IMG/VR virus record: IMGVR_UViG_3300023500_000010
Location: 1-41,963 of that record
Strand: one strand, 5' to 3'
Length of the DNA: 41,963 bases
Source of the DNA: a virus
A program made the position numbers and the translations under genes. Under the pieces are notes generated by a model. That model was not told where the DNA came from, made no database searches, and saw only the letters and a program-made list of their open reading frames with translations. Every line of letters begins with the position of its first letter. Positions within the stretch are counted from its first letter, which is position 1. Positions 6,070 through 14,586 of the stretch are shown piece by piece.

Positions 6070-6792
6070 CTAAAACACCAGACCCAACGCCTGATAAGTA
6101 TTGCGACCCGCGATACCATCGGCTTGCAAACCGTGATTGCCTTGCCATTCGCGCAAGGCTGAATCGGTGTCTGTGCCAAAGTCACCGTCTGGCACCAGAT
6201 CCAACACCTGCTGAAGCTTTTTGACCCATTCACCTTTGGAACCCAGCTTCACGGTTTCATAATCCACCGACGGAATCACGCCACCAGCCATATCCAACGC
6301 CGCCTTACGCACCTCTTCCACTCGTCGCCCCCAACCTGCACCAAACGTGTTCCAAGTACGCAGATGGTGCAAAAAAGCCAAGCGTTCATCGCAGACCGAA
6401 TCACACACATGCGCCGATTCCGCTGCTGCCACTTGCGCCAAGGTTTTTGCACCTATGATACCGTCACGTTTGGCACCCACTGCGCCTTGTAACCACTTGG
6501 CACTGCGATATGACCCCGAATTTACTGCGCCATCAAAGACCACATAATCCACTCCTGCTGGCAGCTCATCGCAGTGGCATTTGTCCCAATAGCCCTCACG
6601 GTAGATTTGTTCTAGCTGTGCATCGCTGATGTTACGCAGATCATTTTTGCTTTGATTTTGTCCAAAATGCCGCCGAAAGGTGGTTAATGTCACCCCCTTC
6701 ATGGTGGCACCGCCGGGATCTTTGGGGTGATCCGCCCAACCGCCTTCATGAACCAAAACGTGTTTTAGTGCTTCTTTGAAATTGTTTCCCAT
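6070..6792 (-). CDS. endolysin: GH108 muramidase with peptidoglycan-binding domain
   Basis: Product of 240 residues. The N-terminal catalytic domain (about 5-160) has the glycoside hydrolase family 108 signature EGGWADHPKDPGGATMKGVT, with the catalytic Glu at about residue 16. The C-terminal domain (about 180-238) is a PG_binding_1 repeat domain (LGSKGEWVKKLQQVL, then DGDFGTDT and the ADGIAG motif). Known role: cleaves the glycan backbone of peptidoglycan once the holin opens the inner membrane. No signal peptide is visible, so it needs a holin. The start at 6792 is preferred over 6798 because AAGGG abuts the first ATG but is suitably spaced from the second. It is divergent from the holin gene, so the lysis genes are on opposite strands. 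Confidence 0.92.
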   Translation of the reverse strand: MGNNFKEALKHVLVHEGGWADHPKDPGGATMKGVTLTTFRRHFGQNQSKNDLRNISDAQLEQIYREGYWDKCHCDELPAGVDYVVFDGAVNSGSYRSAKWLQGAVGAKRDGIIGAKTLAQVAAAESAHVCDSVCDERLAFLHHLRTWNTFGAGWGRRVEEVRKAALDMAGGVIPSVDYETVKLGSKGEWVKKLQQVLDLVPDGDFGTDTDSALREWQGNHGLQADGIAGRNTYQALGLVF

Positions 6793-6899
6793 ACTCATCC
6801 CTTACTTTATTAACTGCTGGTACCTACGCTGCCATAGTATGTTAAAGTGTGCGTGTTTGGTAGATTGTTGTTATATCTTAATTATTGGAGTTATATGGT

Positions 6900-7061
6900 A
6901 TGCAGTATTTGGTTGATCGGTTAAGTGAGTTTTCCACTTGGCGGGGTTTGGCTTTGCTTGGGGCGGCTGTCGGTATTGTGGTCAGTCCAGCGGATCTGAT
7001 GGCTTATTATAGTGTGTTCGTTGCTTTGGTTGGCGCATATAACGCTGTGACTAAGGGCTAA
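6900..7061 (+). CDS. holin (small two-helix membrane protein)
   Basis: Product of 53 residues, missed by length cut-offs. It starts MQYLVDRLSEFSTWRGL, then one hydrophobic helix (about 16-29), a Pro-Ala-Asp turn and a second helix (about 33-50), ending in Lys-Gly. This RLSE-STW-GLALL pattern is common in short phage holins of Gram-negative hosts. It would pore the inner membrane and release the endolysin encoded divergently next door. GGAG (6887-6890) is nine bases before the ATG. Its TAA overlaps the ATG of thyX by one base, so the two are probably co-translated. Confidence 0.72.
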   Translation: MQYLVDRLSEFSTWRGLALLGAAVGIVVSPADLMAYYSVFVALVGAYNAVTKG

Positions 7062-7672
7062 TGCGGGTAGAGCTGCTACATAGCACCCCTTTGTGGGTGT
7101 GCGCCCGTGCCATACGCAAGTGTTGGGCTTCGGAAGGGCGTTCAGATGCAGGTGGAGATAAAGATAAAGAGCTTATCGACCGTGTAGGCAACAAACACAA
7201 ACATGCCTCAACATTGGAACACTTGGTGTATACCTTCGAGATTGAAGGTATTGCCCGTGCCGTACTCCAAGAGTTAGCTAGACATAGGTTAAGTTCTTTT
7301 AGTGTTAAGTCTACGCGGTATACTCTCAAAGAGCTTAAAGAGGCTGATAGCATTACCTCCACCGTTGAAGCTAGTAGGTACTGCGTTATGACGGGTGCGC
7401 CTTTGGTGGACAAGGCGACAACTATGGCGTTAGCGGCTACGCAAGAGGCACTACGGGCAGGGGTCAAGAATGACCAAGCAAAGTTTAGTTTACCTGAGTC
7501 ATACCGCACTTCTTTAGTTTGGACAATCAATGCGAGAGCGTTACAGAATTTCTTGCAACTTCGCATGGCTCGCTCCGCTCTGTGGGCAATCCAAGATTTA
7601 GCTCTCGCTATCTATGATGCTTTGCCCGAAGACCACAAATACTTATTCAAAGAGCAACTACCCCAAGAGTAG
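7061..7672 (+). CDS. thyX: flavin-dependent thymidylate synthase
   Basis: Product of 203 residues. The ThyX signature RHRxxSxxxxSxR is present as RHRLSSFSVKSTR (74-86), and the substrate-binding segment with the helix NARALQNFLQLRMA follows near residue 165. Known reaction: dUMP plus methylene-tetrahydrofolate to dTMP, using FAD and NADPH. It supplies dTMP for phage DNA together with the dUTPase at 36.3 kb, which makes dUMP, and the dNMP kinase-like protein at 30 kb. Odd point: it lies in the late structural/lysis block, one base overlapping the holin gene, rather than with the other nucleotide genes. Confidence 0.95.
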   Translation: MRVELLHSTPLWVCARAIRKCWASEGRSDAGGDKDKELIDRVGNKHKHASTLEHLVYTFEIEGIARAVLQELARHRLSSFSVKSTRYTLKELKEADSITSTVEASRYCVMTGAPLVDKATTMALAATQEALRAGVKNDQAKFSLPESYRTSLVWTINARALQNFLQLRMARSALWAIQDLALAIYDALPEDHKYLFKEQLPQE

Positions 7673-7674
7673 TA

Positions 7675-7833
7675 TGCTATAATCCGTGTATAGCATGTGT
7701 ATTCCGCTTGTCGCTACAACATGCAAGTAGCCCCTTAGACTGATTTTTAGTTGCTCTACTTGCGTATTCAGCAACGAGAAAAGTAAGCCGTGGTGCTGTA
7801 AATGACCCAATCAACTTATTTAGGATGCACATT
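7675..7833 (+). promoter_or_regulatory. capsid gene promoter and structured leader
   Basis: An extended -10 (TGCTATAAT, 7675-7683) directly after thyX has no good -35. It overlaps an inverted repeat, TGCTATA (7675-7681) and TATAGCA (7689-7695). Further down, GCAAGTAG and CTACTTGC (about 7732-7764) form an 8-bp inverted repeat, and GTTGCT/AGCAAC nearby could pair as an alternative. The leader is about 145 nt long, and AGGA lies eight bases before the capsid ATG at 7834. It suggests a strong, possibly regulated capsid transcript. Confidence 0.5.
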
Positions 7834-8979
7834 ATGGCTACCGCTGCCTTAGCATTGAACTCCGCCCTTATCCGCAAAAAGTGGATGCGTGAAGGCTTAC
7901 TCCAAGCCGCCTCACAAAGTTTTTTCTCCCCCTTTACCGGCAGCAGCCGTAAAAGTATCGTCTACCAATCAACCAACACTTCGGCTAAAGAAGGCCATAC
8001 GGTGACGTTTGATTACAGTGGCAACTTGTCTGGTCGCGCTCGCAAGAACAAAGAAACTGCCTACGGCACTGGTGAGACCAAGAAACAGTTCAGTGAAACT
8101 CTGACTGTTGATCGCTATCGCCTTGTGGCTGGTAACGGTGACGCTTTTGACGGTGTTGAAATTGGTAATCTTGAGCTTACCCAGCACAGCGACTCCCGTG
8201 CAAAACTGGGTGATCGTTTCGTTCGCTTCAAAGATCAAAGCTTGTTCGATGCAGGCCAAGGCACTTTGGCTGTCGGCGGTGCTGTTAAGGCTCCGACCCA
8301 TGTTATTGACCTAGGTACTGTGTTTGACTTTGGTACCTTGATCAATATCGAGAAGACCCTTAAGACTTCTCAAGGCTATATTGGCGGTATGCGCCGTCCT
8401 CCTGATCCCTACATGACTAAAGACGGTCGCCCCGTCTGGTTGTTCATTGCTGATGCGGCCATGTTAGCCAAACTGCGCCAAGACACTGCTGGGTGGCAGA
8501 CTGTTGTCAGTCAAGCTGATGTTCGGGGTGCCAGTAACCGCTTGTTGCAAGGTGTTGTTGGCCGTGTTGGTAACTTGCTGATTATGGAAGCTCCTAGCTT
8601 CTTCGGTGATACCGATGGTTCGGTGGCTGGTTGGGGTATGCAGGCTTCCGATGTTGAGATCTCTGGTCTGCGCCAATATTCAGGTGCCAGTGCAGCTACC
8701 GCCCTCTGGTCTGGTCAAGCTGGGTTTGACCCAGCAGCAGGTAGCTTGCATTCTCGTGGCATGATCTTGGGTGCCGGTGCATTACAATTAGCTATGGGAA
8801 AACAGCCTGATTACAAGTTCCAAGCGTCTGACGATTTTGGGATTACTTCCGAGTCGGCTGTTGAGTTTTGGATGGGTACCCAGAAGTCTAATATGACTGC
8901 GGAACAAGGCGACTACAAACAGGCTAAGCTTGGTGGAGTCGATTATGGTTGTATCGCAGTTGATTTGCAGATCAACTAA
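7834..8979 (+). CDS. major capsid protein (N4-gp56/DUF4043-like)
   Basis: Product of 381 residues. The N-terminal part follows the N4-gp56-type capsid pattern: helix with RKKWMREGLL, an FSPFTG loop, then YQSTNTSAKEGHTVTFDYSG and a glycine-rich E-loop-like segment with a TLTVDRYR strand. The middle is a mixed alpha/beta body with GMRRPPDPYM and a conserved-looking VWLFIADAAMLAKL helix. It should build the icosahedral shell. The start at 7834 is chosen over 7825 because AGGA is eight bases before it but touches the earlier ATG. A very stable TTCG hairpin follows the stop, as is common after highly expressed capsid genes. Confidence 0.85.
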   Translation: MATAALALNSALIRKKWMREGLLQAASQSFFSPFTGSSRKSIVYQSTNTSAKEGHTVTFDYSGNLSGRARKNKETAYGTGETKKQFSETLTVDRYRLVAGNGDAFDGVEIGNLELTQHSDSRAKLGDRFVRFKDQSLFDAGQGTLAVGGAVKAPTHVIDLGTVFDFGTLINIEKTLKTSQGYIGGMRRPPDPYMTKDGRPVWLFIADAAMLAKLRQDTAGWQTVVSQADVRGASNRLLQGVVGRVGNLLIMEAPSFFGDTDGSVAGWGMQASDVEISGLRQYSGASAATALWSGQAGFDPAAGSLHSRGMILGAGALQLAMGKQPDYKFQASDDFGITSESAVEFWMGTQKSNMTAEQGDYKQAKLGGVDYGCIAVDLQIN

Positions 8980-8986
8980 TTGATGA

Positions 8987-9004
8987 CCAGCCCTTCGGGG
9001 CTGG
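8987..9004 (+). terminator. TTCG-loop hairpin after the capsid gene
   Basis: CCAGCCC-TTCG-GGGCTGG is a perfect 7-bp stem with a stabilising tetraloop. No T-run follows, and the next ribosome-binding site begins almost at once. It is more likely an mRNA-stabilising element or partial attenuator than a full terminator. Confidence 0.7.
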
Positions 9005-9016
9005 TTGGAGAGTTTT

Positions 9017-9448
9017 ATGGCTATTCATAATTTGTCACGCATGGACAACAACAACAAGAAACGGGAGTCCGCGTTTGCGGTCTATCGTGTTGATCTGTCT
9101 GAGCGCACGTACGCTACTGGTGATGTCCTACAAGTCGGCGTACTCCCTGCTGCTGCTTTGGTGCTGAGTTCTGCTTATTCGGTATCAGTAGCTACTATCG
9201 CGGGTGCTTCTGTTGCAGCTAACATCGTAGCTGCAACAGGGACTCGCTCACTAGGCGGCGGAAAGGCATTAAGCTTGCTTAGTACGCAGACCCTGACTAC
9301 CGCTATCCCGCCTTTAGGTGCTGAGGCGGTGGTGGAACTTACGCTGAGTTTTACTGGCGCGGTGCCTGTTGTTGGTGTCTTTGAGGTCTTCGTTGAATTT
9401 ATTGAGCCAAACTTAGCTTCTGGTTCTTTGTCTAACTATGTGGAGTAA
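9017..9448 (+). CDS. virion protein, paralogue 1 (possible capsid decoration)
   Basis: Product of 143 residues, rich in Val/Ala/Thr/Ser and predicted all-beta. It starts MAIHNLSRMDNNNKKRE and has a VDLSERTYATGD.LQVGVLPA core that recurs in the next gene. The shared start (MAI-NLSR), the VD-TGD-L-GLPA segment and the terminal F-V-V-Y/E strand show that the two arose by duplication. Position directly after the capsid gene suggests a decoration or head-surface protein, which is inference. The start is ATG 9017, with GGAG at the right distance, not the TTG at 9005. Confidence 0.6.
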   Translation: MAIHNLSRMDNNNKKRESAFAVYRVDLSERTYATGDVLQVGVLPAAALVLSSAYSVSVATIAGASVAANIVAATGTRSLGGGKALSLLSTQTLTTAIPPLGAEAVVELTLSFTGAVPVVGVFEVFVEFIEPNLASGSLSNYVE

Positions 9449-9454
9449 TAGCTG

Positions 9455-9877
9455 ATGGCTATTCTTAACTTGTCCCGTAAGGGGGACAACCAAGCCCAAC
9501 GGCCTGTTGTGGCTTCGATGTTTTCCGTTGACATGGCGTTAACGCCTGTTGTGACTGGTGATACGTTGGTGCTTGGCACTTTGCCTGCTGGTTGTGTTAT
9601 TCAATCGGTAGTTGTGGTGCCTTCCGTACCGTCTGATGCGACGACAGCTACCGCCATGTTACGTTTAGCGGGTGTAGCTACTACTGCTGCTAATGTCACT
9701 ATGCCTAGTGTACAAGCCATCGCAGTACCCGCGACAGCTCAAGCCCGTAGCACTGTCACGGTGGTATCTCTTGGGATGACAATTACAGGTGTACAGACCG
9801 TTGGCGCGTTTGATGTCATCGTAACTTATGCTGATGTTGCGCGGCGTTTGGGTACTTACACTAATGAAGTGAAATAA
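9455..9877 (+). CDS. virion protein, paralogue 2 (possible capsid decoration)
   Basis: Product of 140 residues, all-beta and Val/Ala/Thr-rich. It begins MAILNLSRKGDNQAQRP and shares the VD...TGDTLVLGTLPAG core with its upstream neighbour. The ribosome-binding site GGAG overlaps the end and stop codon of that neighbour, so the two are translated in tandem. Functions compatible with the position are capsid decoration or head-fibre support. Confidence 0.6.
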   Translation: MAILNLSRKGDNQAQRPVVASMFSVDMALTPVVTGDTLVLGTLPAGCVIQSVVVVPSVPSDATTATAMLRLAGVATTAANVTMPSVQAIAVPATAQARSTVTVVSLGMTITGVQTVGAFDVIVTYADVARRLGTYTNEVK

Positions 9878-9879
9878 TC

Positions 9880-10704
9880 ATGGCACGAGTTCAGGAGATT
9901 TTAACCAACGTCCGCTATCGTCTTAACGACACAGCAGTAGGCAACCAGCGGTGGGATGATGTATACCTGCTACGGCTTCTGAACTCTGGTTTGCGGGATC
10001 TTGTTCGTAGATCCCGTGTACTTACAGACACGGCTATAATTCCCTTAGTTGATAATCAATCCAGCTATGTTCTACCTATCAATTTAATTGAATTGACCGC
10101 TGTTATTTATCGGGATAAAGAGCTACCTTTGGTCAGTTCCAGACAGCTAGAGGCTACCAAAGGTAAAGCTTGGCGTACCCGAACCACAGCAGCAAAACTC
10201 ACTAACGCTGTATACGATAAAGTAAATTCACGCAATTTGCGGGTGTACCCTGTACCGACTACAGTGCTTACCACAGGGACATACCAGTTAACGCCTACCG
10301 CGAATGGCGTTGACGTAGCTTTGATAGGTGCTGCTAACCCCGCACAACTGTATGGTGTAATAAGCGGTGTTACCGTGGCAGGTTCCGATGTGGGTACGCC
10401 TTACGGTGTATTCACTGGTGGTACTGTCTTGAGCGAAGTGCTTGTACTTGTCTATGAACGGTTCGCCGCTTTGGTGACTGACTTGCTTGGTGATCCTGAA
10501 ACTCCTGAAACGGCTGACCAAGCTTTAGAATACTATATCGTTGGTCATGCCTTACGGTCTGACACAAACCAAGAGAACCGTGCGTTCGGTGCCGAAGAGC
10601 TTAAGTTGTACTTCGGTGAGGTTAACGCCCTCCGAGTTATTGAGTCGCACGGCACAGTTGGTAGTGACCACCAGCCTGTCAGGTATAGTGGTATGGGTTT
10701 GTGA
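9880..10704 (+). CDS. head-tail adaptor-like protein
   Basis: Product of 274 residues. The N-terminus (VQEILTNVRYRLNDTAVGNQ, then RWDDVYLLRLLNSGLRDLV) is the helical start typical of podovirus adaptor (DUF6682/gp4-like) proteins, which form a ring under the portal. A beta-rich middle and a helical C-terminus (ETADQALEYYIVGHALRSD) follow. Its stop overlaps the GTG of the next gene. Order adaptor then nozzle-like protein fits a short-tail assembly series. Confidence 0.62.
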   Translation: MARVQEILTNVRYRLNDTAVGNQRWDDVYLLRLLNSGLRDLVRRSRVLTDTAIIPLVDNQSSYVLPINLIELTAVIYRDKELPLVSSRQLEATKGKAWRTRTTAAKLTNAVYDKVNSRNLRVYPVPTTVLTTGTYQLTPTANGVDVALIGAANPAQLYGVISGVTVAGSDVGTPYGVFTGGTVLSEVLVLVYERFAALVTDLLGDPETPETADQALEYYIVGHALRSDTNQENRAFGAEELKLYFGEVNALRVIESHGTVGSDHQPVRYSGMGL

Positions 10705-12743
10705 AACTGACGAAGTTTGACCGAGGGCTGCACCAACGATTAGCCGCCCACTTGGTGCCAGAAGGTTACGGGGTTGCCGCGACCAATACTGATTATGAAA
10801 GCGGCGTGTTACAGCCGCTAGCCAGTAAGCTTTTGGAGTCAGTAGCCCCCGCTGACTTCGCTTACTTCTCGACAACTTTAGCTGCTTGGCGGTTTACGCC
10901 CGTGGTTAATGACTATGTAGAGGGTGACAAGAAGTTAATTTATACTGACCGCACCACAGGGTTGCGGGTGACTGATGGCACTTACGATATACCCGTTGGC
11001 GTTCAGCCTATGGTCGGTAAAGCTTCTGTAGCCGTGGTGGATATTGGTGTTGAGGGGCATCGAACAGATGTCATCGACCAATCGGATTACTCCTTGACAT
11101 CATCAGAGATTACAACATTAGCTAAGACTGTTGCAGGTATCACGATACTAGCTGATTCGTTAGCAGCTGGTTTCAGCAGTCTTGACTATGCCGCCGTCCC
11201 TGTTAGGTACAGTTCTGTGCTAGGTGTTGATTTTCCTGTTCGCGGTACGCCTATGTACCGGTCGCTGGCTGTCACTAGCCTGTTGGTGCGGTCAGTGACC
11301 ACATATTTCCAGATTGGGTTTGATCCACGGGTGTTCTATAATTTTGACCCTGCTAACCCCACTACTACGTTTGCTGATGCGATAGAGTTGTACCGGAAGT
11401 TCAACGGGGAGTGGTACCTACTGACTACATTGGTAGACCCTGCCAATGCTGCCACTTCGGGGTACGGGGACACTACTTACGATCTACCAAACACGGGTCG
11501 GCTACCTTCGGTGTTACCTAGGGGGACGGGTTTTGCTGGTGACATCAAGTATTACATTACTGCCTATGATCCGACCTCTGGTTTTGAGTCTACGCCTACT
11601 GAGATAGCCGCTGTACAGCTCACACGCACGGATGAGCTAGTGACCGCTACTGTAGGGTTCCCAGCGCGACAGGTAACAGCTACATTTAAGCGGGAGCAGG
11701 GGGTGATACTGTCTGCCATCCCTACCAGTGCAACACCTAAAAAGCGGCTGTACCGGTTAGGTGGTAGTCTGACCGTGCCTACTTTGGTAGCTGAACTCGA
11801 CGCGGGGCATACAGTTTACGCAGATTATGCTGCTGATGATGCTGTCGAAGGGTCTCTGCTGGATACGCTGAACACCTTACCGCAAGTTGATCTAAAGTAC
11901 CTCACTGAATCCAACGCTATTCTGTTTGCGGCTCTAGGGTCTAAGGTTTACTACTCTAAGATAGCTGCTTGGCATATATGGCCTAGCAGCTACTTCTTAG
12001 AGTTCACACAGGCTGTCACAGGTCTTGCGGCTGTGTCGGGCGGCTTGTTGGTGTTTACGGAACACTCCACACATTTAGTTACCGGTACGAGTCACAGTAC
12101 GTTCGCCACACGCCAACTTTGTTCTGATGTAGGTTGCTTATCACACGAAAGCGTACAGGTTGTGAGTGGCGAAGCGGTGTGGCTGGCACATGGGGGTCTT
12201 TTCACCTCCTCCGGTACCAGCCCTAAGACGCTCACCCGTAAATTGCTGGGTAGGCTGGTGTTAGATGTCAAAGATTCGGCTCTGGTTGACCGCAAATACT
12301 ACCTGTTAGATACGGCTGGAAGGATCTTAGTTGTGGATTTTGTATTCGATGTTGTGCAACATATCCGTGATGGGGTGCTAGTGTCGCTGGCTACGCGGGG
12401 GGCTGACCTATATGCCGTAGCTAATACTAACTTATACAAAATGTTCAGCGGCACTACGAAGCTTTCGTTAGAGTTCCTACCAGCTACCGTAGCGTCGAGT
12501 GGGCTTAGTCAGGCTAAAGTCTTCAACCGCCTTAAAGTTGTGTACACAGGCAGTTTATCGTTTCTTGTTTCGCTGGATACGGGTGCCTTACCTACGGTGA
12601 CATTGACTACGACCAAAAGATTTGGTACAGATTACATTCAGGTGCCAGCGGGTCTTACCCGTAGCTCTAGTATTACTATGCTCATTAAAGGTACAGGCAC
12701 GTTGTACGAATTGGACATTGAGGAGGCTTCGGCTAATGTCTAA
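10701..12743 (+). CDS. tail nozzle-like / tail tubular B-like structural protein
   Basis: Product of 680 residues, large and almost entirely beta. Its centre (about 395-520) has a repeated-blade pattern (ILFAALGSKVYYSK, HIWPSSYFLEF, TGLAAVSGGLLVFTE) resembling the beta-propeller-like nozzle proteins at the tip of podovirus tails. An N-terminal segment (LKKFDRGLHQRL-like start, AHLVPEGYGVAATNTDYESG) is typical of these proteins. The GTG start at 10701 overlaps the previous stop (GTGA), so translation is likely coupled. The family is recognised by pattern, not by catalytic residues. Confidence 0.6.
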   Translation: MKLTKFDRGLHQRLAAHLVPEGYGVAATNTDYESGVLQPLASKLLESVAPADFAYFSTTLAAWRFTPVVNDYVEGDKKLIYTDRTTGLRVTDGTYDIPVGVQPMVGKASVAVVDIGVEGHRTDVIDQSDYSLTSSEITTLAKTVAGITILADSLAAGFSSLDYAAVPVRYSSVLGVDFPVRGTPMYRSLAVTSLLVRSVTTYFQIGFDPRVFYNFDPANPTTTFADAIELYRKFNGEWYLLTTLVDPANAATSGYGDTTYDLPNTGRLPSVLPRGTGFAGDIKYYITAYDPTSGFESTPTEIAAVQLTRTDELVTATVGFPARQVTATFKREQGVILSAIPTSATPKKRLYRLGGSLTVPTLVAELDAGHTVYADYAADDAVEGSLLDTLNTLPQVDLKYLTESNAILFAALGSKVYYSKIAAWHIWPSSYFLEFTQAVTGLAAVSGGLLVFTEHSTHLVTGTSHSTFATRQLCSDVGCLSHESVQVVSGEAVWLAHGGLFTSSGTSPKTLTRKLLGRLVLDVKDSALVDRKYYLLDTAGRILVVDFVFDVVQHIRDGVLVSLATRGADLYAVANTNLYKMFSGTTKLSLEFLPATVASSGLSQAKVFNRLKVVYTGSLSFLVSLDTGALPTVTLTTTKRFGTDYIQVPAGLTRSSSITMLIKGTGTLYELDIEEASANV

Positions 12744-12885
12744 GGCACTGCTTATTCCTAATGACCTTTCGGATGAAGAGAGCTTACGGGCTTTCTTGGT
12801 TCTACTTGCTGACCACTTGGCTGTAATAGCGCAGGAGTTGGCAGACACTAACGAAAAATTGACTAACTTGCAGGCCACTCTATGA
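12736..12885 (+). CDS. 49-residue helical protein of the tail block
   Basis: Product of 49 residues, starting at an ATG preceded by AGGAGG nine bases upstream. One or two amphipathic helices cover most of it (EESLRAFLVLLADHLAVI and a Glu/Leu-rich C-terminal coil). It overlaps the end of the nozzle-like gene by eight bases and the start of the next by four (ATGA), so it is embedded in the operon. I do not recognise it; a small assembly factor or coiled-coil partner is plausible. Confidence 0.6.
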   Translation: MSKALLIPNDLSDEESLRAFLVLLADHLAVIAQELADTNEKLTNLQATL

Positions 12886-13280
12886 TCTTTCAAATAGCTA
12901 CTTCGGTAGCCAATGCGGTTGCAGATGCTTTCGAGGCATCCATTGGTACAGGTGTGACACTGGAGTTTTGGGCTGGTGCAATGCCTATCGACACTATGGC
13001 TAGCCCTACGGGTTCGTTGCTGGGTTCGGCGGCTTTGGATGCAGATTGGATGTCACCTGCCACCACACGGGCGAAGACTATTTTAGGGGCTTGGTCAGTT
13101 ATTACCGTGGCCGCTGGTGACATCTCCTATTTTAGGCTGACTGTGGCCGGTGTGTGCAAAGCGCAAGGTGATGTGACGGTTACAGGTGGGGGTGGGGCTT
13201 TAACAGTTGCCGCCCTTGCCGTTGTGCTTGACCAAGCCATTACGGTGACTTCGGCATCCCTCGTAGCAGGGAACGCATAA
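12882..13280 (+). CDS. phage structural protein, beta-rich
   Basis: Product of 132 residues. It follows a pattern seen in many uncharacterised tailed-phage proteins: helix, then GVTLEFWAGAMP, an LL-SAALDADW strand pair, AGDISYFRLTVAGV and a C-terminal VTVT-rich strand. No enzyme motif is present. The position between the nozzle-like and lectin-like proteins suggests a tail or fibre attachment component. The start overlaps the preceding stop by four bases. Confidence 0.6.
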   Translation: MIFQIATSVANAVADAFEASIGTGVTLEFWAGAMPIDTMASPTGSLLGSAALDADWMSPATTRAKTILGAWSVITVAAGDISYFRLTVAGVCKAQGDVTVTGGGGALTVAALAVVLDQAITVTSASLVAGNA

Positions 13281-13281
13281 G

Positions 13282-14586
13282 GTGGCACTCACAGGTTGGG
13301 CGGCTCACGCTATATTCAATGTACCTGCTACAGCCTACCCCGCTGACGGCGCACCCTTTCCGTGGGTGTTCCGCTTGGTTGGTGACGTTGACCTACAAGC
13401 CAATGCTTCGGCTAACGGCGGCGACATTCGGATGTCTTTAGCTGATGGCACGGCCTTGGCCTACGATATTGTGCTGTTTGACGCGGTTGTAGGTGATGTA
13501 ACGGTTGTGGCTTTGCTGCCTCCCAGTGATGGGGTGACAGCTCTTGAAGTACATTTAGACGTGGGGAATGCCACCGCTGTCACCACTCAAAACCCTGCTG
13601 CTGTTCACCCTACAAGTACCGTACTGGCTCATTGTGCGGGAGATCCTGCTGTCGTGGGTGCTGTTGACTCTGGTGTGACTGCGACCGCGCCTACAATAGT
13701 CGGTACCCTTGTCCCAGCGCGAACGCTGTCTCCTATGGGTACCGGCTTTTTTGATGACGGGGCAGGTAATGAGGTGGATTGTAGTCGCGCTTTTGATGCT
13801 TACGGCTGGACAGTAAGTTACTGGGTGGCGGACTCCGGTGCCGGTGCGTCCGTGAACTGTTGTGGTATCGGTGGCGGCGCGGAGGATATTCTGCGCTGTG
13901 ATGAGGATGGCACCATCCCAGAGATCGCGGGTAAGCATGATTGGTTGGCTTCTGGTGGTTGGGCGTTCCCTATCACTCCGACCGGCTGGCACCGCCGCAC
14001 GATAACCTATGATGATGCTACCGCCACCATGTCGGTATATGAGGATGGTGTCCTCGTAGGTACCGATGTCGGAGGCAACATACCGGCGGGTGTTGCAGGT
14101 ACTTACATCCACTTTGGCGCACGGCATCTAAGCGCAGGTGCGTTTGTGTGGGATCTAGCAGAGTTAGAGCTAAAAACCGATATTAATACGGCTGCACGGG
14201 AGCTGGCTTTTTACACCAACCAAGCCACCCCTACAGCGGGGTTTGTGGGGTGGGCGGCCAATACCATTACGTCTGCCCTTACAGGCACCTTTCAGCTTGA
14301 CCCGCTGGCTTTCACTGGTTTAGCTACTGTAGCCACTTACACTGTGACCCAAGCATTCAACCTAATGGATAACAGCCCGATCCCTGATGGGGTGCTGGTC
14401 ACTGCGTACTTGGCTTCGTCTTTCGGTTCAAACTTAGTTTTTGCTGGCTCCGCCCTTACGCTAGGTGGCCAAGCGGCTGTCACAGTCAATACGGCACTGC
14501 CTGTTATCTTGATAGTTGACTATTACAACGTCAACATGGGTGGCCAAGTGGCCTTGACCAATCCTACAGTACCGGCGGTGGCTTAA
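13282..14586 (+). CDS. tail/fibre protein with concanavalin-like (LamG-type) domain
   Basis: Product of 434 residues, GTG start. The N-terminal half is beta-rich; about 170-300 carries a concanavalin A-like lectin pattern (YGWTVSYWV, then GWHRRTITYDD, ATMSVYEDGVLVG and a final WDLAELEL strand). A C-terminal beta domain follows (about 310-434). Such domains bind glycans or act as fibre structural modules, so it probably contacts the host surface. It abuts the previous gene and its stop overlaps the next ATG by one base. Confidence 0.62.
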   Translation: MALTGWAAHAIFNVPATAYPADGAPFPWVFRLVGDVDLQANASANGGDIRMSLADGTALAYDIVLFDAVVGDVTVVALLPPSDGVTALEVHLDVGNATAVTTQNPAAVHPTSTVLAHCAGDPAVVGAVDSGVTATAPTIVGTLVPARTLSPMGTGFFDDGAGNEVDCSRAFDAYGWTVSYWVADSGAGASVNCCGIGGGAEDILRCDEDGTIPEIAGKHDWLASGGWAFPITPTGWHRRTITYDDATATMSVYEDGVLVGTDVGGNIPAGVAGTYIHFGARHLSAGAFVWDLAELELKTDINTAARELAFYTNQATPTAGFVGWAANTITSALTGTFQLDPLAFTGLATVATYTVTQAFNLMDNSPIPDGVLVTAYLASSFGSNLVFAGSALTLGGQAAVTVNTALPVILIVDYYNVNMGGQVALTNPTVPAVA

